Below are positions 7,970 to 15,474 of a stretch of DNA of 38,893 bases, piece after piece. The translations under genes were made by a program, and so were the position numbers. This stretch comes from Saprospiraceae bacterium (GTDB lineage Bacteria; Bacteroidota; Bacteroidia; Chitinophagales; Saprospiraceae): assembly GCA_030729925.1 (NCBI GenBank), contig JANQWK010000054.1, positions 1-38,893 on the forward strand. Direction: 5' to 3'. The notes beneath the pieces are model-generated. The model worked only from the letters and a program-made list of their open reading frames with translations. It was not told the DNA's origin and searched no databases. Within the stretch, counting starts at the first letter, position 1; every line of letters starts with the position of its first letter.

Positions 7970-8051
7970 TTTAAAACACAGGTGCAAGGCACCTTAAAGT
8001 GCCTTGCACCTAGATTACCCTTGTTAATACCCCAGGCGCTTAAAAGGTAAC
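7970..8051 (+). repeat. Dispersed hairpin repeat, copy 2
   Basis: A complete unit: TTTAAAACAC at the left, 13-bp perfect arms at 7980-7992 and 7999-8011 around CTTAAA, then GATTACCCTTGTTAATACC and AAAAGGTAAC at 8042-8051. It lies 32 bases after the stop of the second di-haem peroxidase gene and just before the bidirectional terminator at 8073. The first 70 bases are nearly identical to copy 1. Confidence 0.9.
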
Positions 8052-8072
8052 TCCTGTTACGGCCTTTTCCAC

Positions 8073-8113
8073 AAAAAAAAGTCCCTTGGCATCAAACGCC
8101 AGGGGACTTTTTT
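8073..8113. terminator. Bidirectional intrinsic terminator
   Basis: A 10-bp stem (GTCCCTTGGC at 8081-8090, GCCAGGGGAC at 8098-8107, one G-T wobble) with a 7-base loop. It is flanked by A8 on the left and T6 on the right, so each strand sees hairpin plus U-tract. It sits between convergent units and would end the leftward alpha-glucoside operon and the rightward peroxidase operon. Confidence 0.85.
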
Positions 8114-8136
8114 GGTAGCGTCAAATTGTAGGTCTT

Positions 8137-9717
8137 TTAATAGATCAACAAAATGACGATAACGGCGATGATCAGTGCGATACCCTGATAGCGATAGTTT
8201 TGCCATACAGGTTCGGATCGGAGTGCGAGGGTTTCTCGGGCAAACTCTTGGGGTGTCCAAACCAGATCGGCGAGGGTGGCTTTGGATTTGTGGGTGCCAC
8301 GGGCACTGAATAGCCATAGCGCGAGGCAGCAGATGAGGAAGTGGAGGGTGGCCACGTAGAGGAAGTTGGGCAAGTCTCCGTCCAGATCCAGCAATCTGGC
8401 CAGGATGAGGCCTGCAGTGATGAGGAAGCCGATAAGGATGGAAACGAGGGCGCCGTTGTTGTTGACCCTTTTAGAGAATATGCCCATGACGAACAGGGCA
8501 ACTATCGGAGGGCAGAACCAGGCCAGGGTATTTTGCAGGTAATCCCAGAGTTTTTCAAAGTGGCGGATTTGGGGAGCCCAAAGGATGGCCAGCACCATCA
8601 CCACGGTGGTGATGACGCGCCCCACGGTCATGAGTTGGCGAGAAGACATGCCGGGTCGGAATTTGTGGATGAAGTCCATGGTGACCAAGGTAGAAACGGA
8701 GTTCAGGCCTGAATCCAGACTTGACATCATGGCTGCAATAAGTCCTGCCAGTACTATTCCAAGCATTCCGGTAGGAAGGAGGTCAAAAAGCATAGTGGGA
8801 TAGATCATATCCATTTCTTGCATGTCGGGGTACAAAACCCGCGCAAAGGCTCCCGGGAAAATCATGATAAAGAGAATGGAGAGTTTCAGGAATCCGGCAA
8901 ACATGGCTCCCCACTGCCCATGGCGGATATTGCGTGAGGCCAGGGTGCGCTGGGTAATGTATTGGTTGGTGCCCCAAAAATAAAAACCGATCATGAGCAC
9001 GCCTGTAAATACGGCCGGCCAGGGGAGTACCTCATCGTCTATGGGCTTGAGGACATCGAAATGACCTGGTTCGGTGATTGCTTTCACTGCCTCCCAGCCT
9101 CCCGCCGCTTCATAGGCATACCAAGTGATCAAAGAGGAACCGAAAATCAGGATAACGGCCTGGGCGGCATCGGTGTACATGACCGAACTCAGTCCGCCTG
9201 AAATCGTGTAAACCCCTGCAATGAGCGCAAGACCCAGGATAATTTGCCAGAGTTCGTACTGGGGAAAGATCAGGTTGATGACCAATCCTCCGGCGTAAAG
9301 GGTAGCGGATATGTCCACCAGGATATTCAGTACGATGGCAATAATGGATGCATAGGCGCGCACGCCGTAACCATACCGCCTTTCGAGGTATTCCGGGATG
9401 GTAAAGATTTTGTTTTTCAGGTAAAAAGGGAGAAAAAAGACAGCAAAAATGATCAGTACGATTACGGCCATCCATTCATAGCTATATACCGAGAAGCCAT
9501 CTTTGTAGCCGGCTCCTGCCAGACCAACCAGGCTGTTGCTGGACATATTGGAGGCAAACAAAGAAAAACCGATGATGGGCCAGGTGAGGTTGCGCCCGGC
9601 CAAAAAATAATCTTCGGCATCCTCGTGTTTTTTGCCGAAATAGAGGCCAAGCAGGATAACCAGGAAAAGATAGACCAGGATGATTCCGAAATCCAAGTTT
9701 GACAGGTTAAAGTCCAT
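8137..9717 (-). CDS. Sodium:solute symporter (SSS family, SGLT-like)
   Basis: This 526-residue inner-membrane protein has about 14 hydrophobic helices, the usual size for vSGLT-type transporters. Family features near the N-terminus: AEDYFLAGRNLTWPIIGFSL, then SNMSSNSLVGLAGAGYKDGF (sodium-site region), and later EYLERRYGYGVRAYAS and GGLSSVMYTDAAQ. These transporters bring in sugars, sugar alcohols or other small solutes with Na+. It is the last gene of the leftward alpha-glucoside locus, 33 bases after the GH13 gene, and is followed by the terminator at 8073-8113. Import of trehalose, glucose or an isomalto-disaccharide is inferred from context. Confidence 0.88.
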   Translation of the reverse strand: MDFNLSNLDFGIILVYLFLVILLGLYFGKKHEDAEDYFLAGRNLTWPIIGFSLFASNMSSNSLVGLAGAGYKDGFSVYSYEWMAVIVLIIFAVFFLPFYLKNKIFTIPEYLERRYGYGVRAYASIIAIVLNILVDISATLYAGGLVINLIFPQYELWQIILGLALIAGVYTISGGLSSVMYTDAAQAVILIFGSSLITWYAYEAAGGWEAVKAITEPGHFDVLKPIDDEVLPWPAVFTGVLMIGFYFWGTNQYITQRTLASRNIRHGQWGAMFAGFLKLSILFIMIFPGAFARVLYPDMQEMDMIYPTMLFDLLPTGMLGIVLAGLIAAMMSSLDSGLNSVSTLVTMDFIHKFRPGMSSRQLMTVGRVITTVVMVLAILWAPQIRHFEKLWDYLQNTLAWFCPPIVALFVMGIFSKRVNNNGALVSILIGFLITAGLILARLLDLDGDLPNFLYVATLHFLICCLALWLFSARGTHKSKATLADLVWTPQEFARETLALRSEPVWQNYRYQGIALIIAVIVILLIY

Positions 9718-9750
9718 AATCTTTTTGTTTAAAGTTGGTTGTCGAATGTG

Positions 9751-11400
9751 TTATACTTGATATAGGCGAGCTTCCCAGGGGCGCAGGTTGCTCAGACCGG
9801 CGTCGGGATAGTTGCCCAATACTACTTGTAGGGAGTCTGTTGGCACCGGTAGCTGAAAAGTAGCCACTTGGTCGCTGAAATTGAGTGCGACAAAACAGGT
9901 ATGCGACTCGTCCTGCCGTTGATACACAAATAGGCTGGGGTTGTCCTGGGGGAGTTCCCCGTAGCTGCCATAGACCAGCACGGGCAGATTTTTCCGCAGG
10001 TGGAGCAATTGCTGGTAAAAGCGGAAGATGCCATCTGTTCGGTTGATTTCTGAGGCGACGTTGATGTCGGTATAGTTGGGATTGACTTTTATCCAGGGTT
10101 CGCCGGCACCAAAACCGGCATTCGGGCTTTGGTCCCATTGCATGGGCGTGCGGGCATTGTCGCGGCCATAGCGATTGGCGAGTTCTATAAAGGTCGCTTC
10201 ATCCATTCCTTTGGCGGTGTATTCCCGGTAAAAATTATGGGTCTCTACATCGCGACACTCGTGGATGTCTTGAAGCTGGATATTGGTCATCCCGATTTCA
10301 GAACCCTGATAAATACAAGGCGTACCCCTCAGGGTGAGGATCATCATGGCCAGTAATTTGGCACTTTCCGTTCTGAATTGCTGGTCATTGCCAAAGCGGG
10401 AGATCATGCGCGGAAAATCGTGGTTGTCCATAAACACACTGATCCAGCCCTGATCGCCCATGGCCTTGTCCCAGTCGTTGATGATTTGTTTGATTTCCGC
10501 CAGCCCGTAGGGAACCGGATCAAACCTTCCATCGGGACCGTAGCCGAGGAACATGTGGTCGAGGTGAAAAATCATGTTGAGTTCGCGGCGATCCTCGCCC
10601 ACATAGTCCAATCCTACCGTTTTGCTGATGCCGGGGCCTTCCCCTACGGTCATGATATCATAATGCTGTAGGACTTCCCGATACATTTCCTGAATGAATT
10701 CGTGTACCCGAGGGCCGTTGGAATACACTTGGTTGACCACATCATTGAAGGTAGGCAGATGGGCATCTGCAAAATCGAGTCTTTTGGAAATCAGGGGGAT
10801 AACATCCATACGGAAGCCATCCACGCCTTTGTCGAGCCAAAAGCGGATGATTTGATAGACCTGCTGTCTGACTGTCGGGTTTTCCCAATTCAGGTCGGGT
10901 TGTTTTTTGGAAAAAATGTGCAGGTAATATTCATCGGTTGTGGGGTCGTGTTCCCAGGCGCTACCGCCAAAAAAAGAGCGCCAATTGTTGGGCGGACCTC
11001 CATTTTTGCCTTTGCGCCAAAAATAGAAATCGCGGTGGGGGTTGGAGGTATCCTGTCGGGAAGCTTCAAACCAGGCATGCTCGTCGGAGGTATGATTGAC
11101 CACCAGATCCATGAGCAATTTCATTCCGCGCTGGTGTAGTCCCTCGAGAAGTCGGTCGAAGGTCTCCATGGTGCCAAATTCGGGGTGAACCTGGTAGTAG
11201 TCGCTGATATCGTAGCCGTTGTCGTCGTTGGGCGACTGATAGATCGGGCCAAGCCAGATCACATCTACCCCTAATTCGGCGAGGTAGTCCAGTTTTTCGA
11301 TAATTCCTTCCAAGTCTCCAATGCCGTCCCCGTTGCTGTCTCTGAAACTACGGGGATAAATTTGGTAAATGACGGCGGATTTCCACCATATTTTTTTCAT
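9751..11400 (-). CDS. GH13 alpha-glucosidase (oligo-1,6-glucosidase type)
   Basis: This 549-residue cytoplasmic enzyme has no signal peptide. GH13 motifs: DLVVNH at 98-103, GFRMDV with nucleophile D199, the acid E254 in TVGEGPG, and D328 in VFMDNHD. QPDLNWENP at 167-175 is typical of oligo-1,6-glucosidases and trehalose-6-phosphate hydrolases. Val200 directly after the nucleophile is the residue associated with alpha-1,6 preference in this subfamily (Thr/Ala favours alpha-1,4). I placed the start at the ATG at 11400 because the open frame upstream of it (to 11571) lies inside the trehalase gene and bears no family similarity, while MKKIWWKSAVIYQIYPRSF is a classic GH13 start. It overlaps the trehalase stop by four bases (ATGA). 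It probably hydrolyses isomaltose-like or related alpha-glucosides after import. Confidence 0.9.
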   Translation of the reverse strand: MKKIWWKSAVIYQIYPRSFRDSNGDGIGDLEGIIEKLDYLAELGVDVIWLGPIYQSPNDDNGYDISDYYQVHPEFGTMETFDRLLEGLHQRGMKLLMDLVVNHTSDEHAWFEASRQDTSNPHRDFYFWRKGKNGGPPNNWRSFFGGSAWEHDPTTDEYYLHIFSKKQPDLNWENPTVRQQVYQIIRFWLDKGVDGFRMDVIPLISKRLDFADAHLPTFNDVVNQVYSNGPRVHEFIQEMYREVLQHYDIMTVGEGPGISKTVGLDYVGEDRRELNMIFHLDHMFLGYGPDGRFDPVPYGLAEIKQIINDWDKAMGDQGWISVFMDNHDFPRMISRFGNDQQFRTESAKLLAMMILTLRGTPCIYQGSEIGMTNIQLQDIHECRDVETHNFYREYTAKGMDEATFIELANRYGRDNARTPMQWDQSPNAGFGAGEPWIKVNPNYTDINVASEINRTDGIFRFYQQLLHLRKNLPVLVYGSYGELPQDNPSLFVYQRQDESHTCFVALNFSDQVATFQLPVPTDSLQVVLGNYPDAGLSNLRPWEARLYQV

Positions 11401-12872
11401 CGTTCCGGATTTAGTAGTTGTTTGAAAGCGAGATAAACCCCGTTGGTCCACCCGAAGCCATCCTGATTGGGATACTCTCCCCCTCCGCCCGGGGCTTCCG
11501 GATTGACCACATTGTATTTTTCCATCATTTTGCCCGTACGGGCGAAAACCGTTTCTACCATTTGTACCCACCTTGCGGCAATCGTATGGGCGAGGGGTTC
11601 AAAACCGTAGTGAAGCAGGCCTTTTACGGCAACAAATTGCAGGGGTGCCCAACCGTTGGGCCAGTCCCACTGCTGACCGGAGCCGTCCAAGGTGGTTACA
11701 ATGCCTCCTGCTTGCAGCAATTGGGCTTCAGTGAATGCGGCCACACCAGCTGCCTGTTCTTTACTGGCGATGCCTACAAAAAGCGGAAAGAGCATAGCTG
11801 CGGTGGCTTTACCGGTACTGCGCTGGCGGATGAGGTCGTAATCGCAGAAAAAACCGTCGGCTTCTGACCACAGCCATTTCATGCTGAGTTCTTGCAGCGC
11901 TTGTTTTTTTTGCCGCCAGGCAGGGTTCCCCGTATGGCGGTACAGAAAATCAAAATTGAAGACCATCAGGGCGTTGAGGTCGCAGGGCAGGATATGTCCG
12001 CAATGGGTGCTGCCCAGATCGCGGGTGTCGAGCATCCAGCGGGAACTAAAGTCCCAACCAGATTCGCAGGCGGCCCGCAAATGGTGGAATACGGCGGTGC
12101 GGGTTTCGGGAGGAAACTGCTCGGCTAAGGCGACATCTTCGGCGTAGGATTCGGGTCGGGGTCTTGGATCGCTGTCAAAGTAGCGGAACATCATCCCCCC
12201 GTCTATGGCAATCAAGTGTTCAAACATAGATTCTCCTGCCTGGATGCGGTCCTCCCCCCTGCACCAAAACTGCATTTCCGTTTCCAGCGCGGCGATGCTT
12301 TCCTCCGAAGGTTTTTCGCCCGTCCGCTGACTCAGGTGATCCAGCATTAGCCCGAAAAACGGGGGCTGACTCCTCGATAGGAAATAGGTTCGGTTGCCGT
12401 TGGGGATGTGGCCATATTGCTGGATCAGCCAGGTGAAATTGTCCACCATCCCCCGGATATCCGAGATATCCGTGAGTCCCTGGAAGGTAAAAAAGGAATC
12501 CCAGTAATAGATTTCTCCAAATCGCCCGCCAGGCACGATATAGGGATGCGGAAGCGGAATCCTGGTGCTCTCCCCGGCCATATCTGTATCTTGCCGTCTG
12601 AGTAGGGGCCAGAGTTTATGGATGTGTGACTCCGGGGTATCCGAAGGCTGCACCTTCGGGGCGGAGATACTGACCTTTTCGAAATTTTCGAGCACAAAGG
12701 CTTCCAGGTCAAAGTTCCGGGCAGTATGGTTTTCTGAAAAATCCCGATAAATCTGTGTCAGCGGCCGGCGTGGCTGCATATCGCAAAAGGTCTTGGAATC
12801 GGAAAAGATGCCAGACTGCTGAACGGCATGGAATAAGGGAAAAAAATCGGGATCCAGAATCGTTGGTGTCAT
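11397..12872 (-). CDS. Trehalase (GH37), cytoplasmic
   Basis: This 491-residue enzyme splits trehalose into two glucoses by inversion. Both trehalase signatures are present: PGGRFGEIYYWDS at 114-126 and QWDWPNGWAP at 401-410. The catalytic acid Asp lies in ESGWDFSSRW (D274), and the base Glu probably in MMEKYN near the C-terminus. The glycine-rich loop GGGGEYPNQDGFGWTNGV follows it. No signal peptide is visible, so trehalose must enter the cytoplasm first, fitting the SSS and MFS transporters in the same locus. Four-base overlaps join it both to the upstream haloperoxidase-like gene (12869-12872) and to the downstream GH13 gene. The enzyme is close in size to E. coli TreF, minus part of the N-terminus. 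Confidence 0.93.
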   Translation of the reverse strand: MTPTILDPDFFPLFHAVQQSGIFSDSKTFCDMQPRRPLTQIYRDFSENHTARNFDLEAFVLENFEKVSISAPKVQPSDTPESHIHKLWPLLRRQDTDMAGESTRIPLPHPYIVPGGRFGEIYYWDSFFTFQGLTDISDIRGMVDNFTWLIQQYGHIPNGNRTYFLSRSQPPFFGLMLDHLSQRTGEKPSEESIAALETEMQFWCRGEDRIQAGESMFEHLIAIDGGMMFRYFDSDPRPRPESYAEDVALAEQFPPETRTAVFHHLRAACESGWDFSSRWMLDTRDLGSTHCGHILPCDLNALMVFNFDFLYRHTGNPAWRQKKQALQELSMKWLWSEADGFFCDYDLIRQRSTGKATAAMLFPLFVGIASKEQAAGVAAFTEAQLLQAGGIVTTLDGSGQQWDWPNGWAPLQFVAVKGLLHYGFEPLAHTIAARWVQMVETVFARTGKMMEKYNVVNPEAPGGGGEYPNQDGFGWTNGVYLAFKQLLNPER

Positions 12873-14227
12873 TTTGTACTTGGGTTATCGAGGTTGAGGG
12901 ATAGTTGGGCGTCGAAGCGGAGTCTTTGAAGGTGTAAATTACCCACAGCTTTGCCTTGTTTTTCGCCTTCGGTGATGGCGGGCATGTAGTGGATACCACC
13001 GTAAAATCTGCTGATGGCGGCTTCGCTGGCCGCTTGTTGAAAACTTGTAAAATGCCTTACGGGCAGACCGAATTCGACTTCCACCGTGTCGTCGAAGGCG
13101 AAGTTGTCGCCAAAACGTGCGGTGAGGACGGTTGCGGCAGCTGCAGACACCACACTGTGTCCACTGGTATGCTCAGGAAAAGGAGGCGTTTGGAGTACGG
13201 GCACCCAGGCTTCGTCGAGGTAGCGGTTGATGACCGTTTCGGGTCGAATCAGACTGCTGCGGTATTTTTCGTCCCAGCAACTGATAAAGCCATCTGCCAA
13301 GGCAAGACTGACCATAGCGTAGGTCTGTGCTGCTTCCCCAAAGTTTTCCCCGGCTTTCCGCGAAGCCAGAGTAGTGATGCCCATCCAGTGCCCGCCCGGG
13401 GTGATTTTTTTGGTGGCAAACATAAAGTGTCCGCTCAGGTTGGCTACATAGGGGTTGCAATCCCAGAAACTGGCTATGGCAACCTGGTCTTCTTTGGCTG
13501 CTTTGACGGCGTCATATACCTTTTTGACTTCTTCATAAAAGGCACTTCCCGGCTCCATGCTGAAGGGAGGCGGAGGCGCCGGTTTGAATTGCTGGGCAGA
13601 GTCCAGGACAAAGGGTCGTATGGCCGACCAGTGGGGTTCTATGCCGTCCATGTAGGACGGAGGGGTAGGCTGCCACCTGCCCGGACTTTCCACCACGGAA
13701 AATTTGGGATAGGAGCGGGTCTCTTTGTAGTTGTCCTTGCCGGACCAGTCCAGTATCGCCTGTGCGACCTGCTCCCCATAGTTTGCCGAGGCTTCCCAGA
13801 CTTTCTTCGGGAAGTTCTTTTGCTCCTTGCCCACAAATTCCTGCTGGAAAGTTTCCATCTTGTCTTCGGAAAAAATCATGGTCCTGCCTATCCGGTTGAA
13901 GGCGTGCAGGGCCGCAATTTCAAAAGAGATCTCTGCGGGCTGTTCCGGATCGGGAACCCCAGAAAGTCCGTTCAACTGTCCTGCCATGGAGTTTTTTTGC
14001 GCATCCTTGCGCGCCATCACCTCCCAGGCAGCTAAACTGGAGTAGGCGTAAATTCTGCTGGCAACGGGGGGGGAGAAGATGTCGTGCACCATAATATCCG
14101 TGAGGTTCTTATGGGCCTCGTGCAACAATTCTGCACTGACTTCCCGGGATTGCCAGCTTTGGTCTTCAGACACGCAGGCGCTGAATCCAAGGAGGACGAC
14201 GAGCAGCAGGGGAGTGCTATATTTCAT
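12869..14227 (-). CDS. Vanadium-haloperoxidase/PAP2-family lipoprotein
   Basis: This 452-residue lipoprotein has its lipid Cys at C18 (LLGFSAC). The vanadate/phosphate-site residues of the vanadium chloroperoxidase superfamily are all visible: K321 and R328-P329 (KYRSSLIRP), S355-G356-H357 (PEHTSGHSVV), and R407 with H413 (SRFYGGIH). The spacings K-x6-R and R-x5-H equal those of the fungal chloroperoxidase. The superfamily includes haloperoxidases (H2O2 plus halide to hypohalous acid) and PAP2 acid phosphatases; sequence alone does not decide, but the length and helical N-terminal half (about 25-160) favour the haloperoxidase-like branch. It overlaps MFS upstream and trehalase downstream by four bases each, so it is an integral part of the operon. 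Why a sugar locus needs it is unknown; oxidative attack or dephosphorylation of a substrate are guesses. Confidence 0.82.
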   Translation of the reverse strand: MKYSTPLLLVVLLGFSACVSEDQSWQSREVSAELLHEAHKNLTDIMVHDIFSPPVASRIYAYSSLAAWEVMARKDAQKNSMAGQLNGLSGVPDPEQPAEISFEIAALHAFNRIGRTMIFSEDKMETFQQEFVGKEQKNFPKKVWEASANYGEQVAQAILDWSGKDNYKETRSYPKFSVVESPGRWQPTPPSYMDGIEPHWSAIRPFVLDSAQQFKPAPPPPFSMEPGSAFYEEVKKVYDAVKAAKEDQVAIASFWDCNPYVANLSGHFMFATKKITPGGHWMGITTLASRKAGENFGEAAQTYAMVSLALADGFISCWDEKYRSSLIRPETVINRYLDEAWVPVLQTPPFPEHTSGHSVVSAAAATVLTARFGDNFAFDDTVEVEFGLPVRHFTSFQQAASEAAISRFYGGIHYMPAITEGEKQGKAVGNLHLQRLRFDAQLSLNLDNPSTK

Positions 14228-15462
14228 AATTCGATATTTTTGGGAGCTTGCGGCAAATTGGTCTGACGGTAAAGTAAAAACAGGCTGGCCACCAACAGCG
14301 CCAAAGGGATGAGGGCAAAATAGAAAGCCTGACTTCCTCCAATGGATTCAAAAAGATAACCCACTATCCGGGATCCGATGGTGCCCCCCAGGGCGGAGAA
14401 GAAAGTGAGCAGACCGGCCATGGCACTGTGCAGGGATCGGTCGGTTACCCCCAAAACCACGGAGTTCATCAAGGGATAAATCGGGGCTAGAAAGAGCCCT
14501 ACCATAGGAAAAACAAACCCGATCCAGGGAACGTCCCGCAGACTTTCAATCGGGGCGATGCTGAGGGTTTCCGTTTGGGGCAGCACCAGCACAATGATGA
14601 GGGCGGCCCCCAGCAGTCCGGCAAATACAATAAAGAGCCATTTGACGTAGTTGACCAGAATACCCGAGAGCAATCGTCCGCCGGCAATGGACAGGGCGAG
14701 GATCAGGGCTATGTTGACGCTGATTTTTTCCGGCAGGTGCAACACTTTCTCGTTAAAGGTAGGCAGCCAGGACATGATACCTTGTTCGGTCATCACATAC
14801 AAAAACGCACTCAGCGCAAAGATGAGTACCGCCGGTCTCTTCATCAGACCCAACATATCGGTAAAGTCCTTCAGCGGACTGGAAACTACCTTTGGGGCTT
14901 CCAACCTGAAATCGGTGAAATATACCACCAGCAGGGAAAACAGCACTAAAACCGTGATTAAAAGGTAGATCTGAAGCCAGGCGTCGGGGTTTTGTTCGTT
15001 GTAAAACAAAGGAAACAAAATGTAGGCCAAGGCAATGCCCAGCATGAAAACGCTCTCTACCATGGACAAAAAGCTGTTGAGCGATTTTTTGTCAGGACTG
15101 ATCTGGCCAATCAACGCATAAACCGATACTTTGATGACCGCAAAGGAGATACCCGTGCAGGCAAACAGCAATTGCACGTAACCAAAACCATTGCCGTAGT
15201 ACATGGCCAGACTCCCAAACATGACCAGCATCAGACTCAACAGAAAGCCGCGCTTGTAACCCAGGCGAGGTAAAAAAGAGCCCAGCAGGAAAGAGGCCAC
15301 GGCAATGGACATGTCTTTGAACAATTCCAGGGTACTGGCCGTCACGGCACTGACCCCATATACGTTCATAGACTTTTGGATCAGGATGCCCACGCTGTTG
15401 AGCAGCATGGCAAAGATGATGTAGTTGAGGATGATGACGATTTTTATCCCGGCATGTTTCAT
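14224..15462 (-). CDS. MFS transporter
   Basis: This 412-residue inner-membrane protein has about 12 hydrophobic helices and an MFS-type loop between helices 2 and 3 (FLPRLGYKRGFLL). A central hydrophilic loop (about residues 185-205, ending before FTDMLGLMKRPAVL) separates the two six-helix halves. No close subfamily is recognisable by eye. Position between an exported GH65 enzyme (12-base gap) and the haloperoxidase-like gene (4-base overlap) suggests it imports the mono- or disaccharide released in the periplasm, complementing the SSS symporter at the end of the operon. Export of a product cannot be excluded. Confidence 0.85.
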   Translation of the reverse strand: MKHAGIKIVIILNYIIFAMLLNSVGILIQKSMNVYGVSAVTASTLELFKDMSIAVASFLLGSFLPRLGYKRGFLLSLMLVMFGSLAMYYGNGFGYVQLLFACTGISFAVIKVSVYALIGQISPDKKSLNSFLSMVESVFMLGIALAYILFPLFYNEQNPDAWLQIYLLITVLVLFSLLVVYFTDFRLEAPKVVSSPLKDFTDMLGLMKRPAVLIFALSAFLYVMTEQGIMSWLPTFNEKVLHLPEKISVNIALILALSIAGGRLLSGILVNYVKWLFIVFAGLLGAALIIVLVLPQTETLSIAPIESLRDVPWIGFVFPMVGLFLAPIYPLMNSVVLGVTDRSLHSAMAGLLTFFSALGGTIGSRIVGYLFESIGGSQAFYFALIPLALLVASLFLLYRQTNLPQAPKNIEL

Positions 15463-15474
15463 AAGGCGTCTGGT

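Noticed and set aside
11401-11571. Extra N-terminal 57 codons of the GH13 gene
   Set aside because: This part overlaps the trehalase C-terminal coding region, has no GH13 similarity, and the ATG at 11400 gives a standard family start with ATGA coupling.
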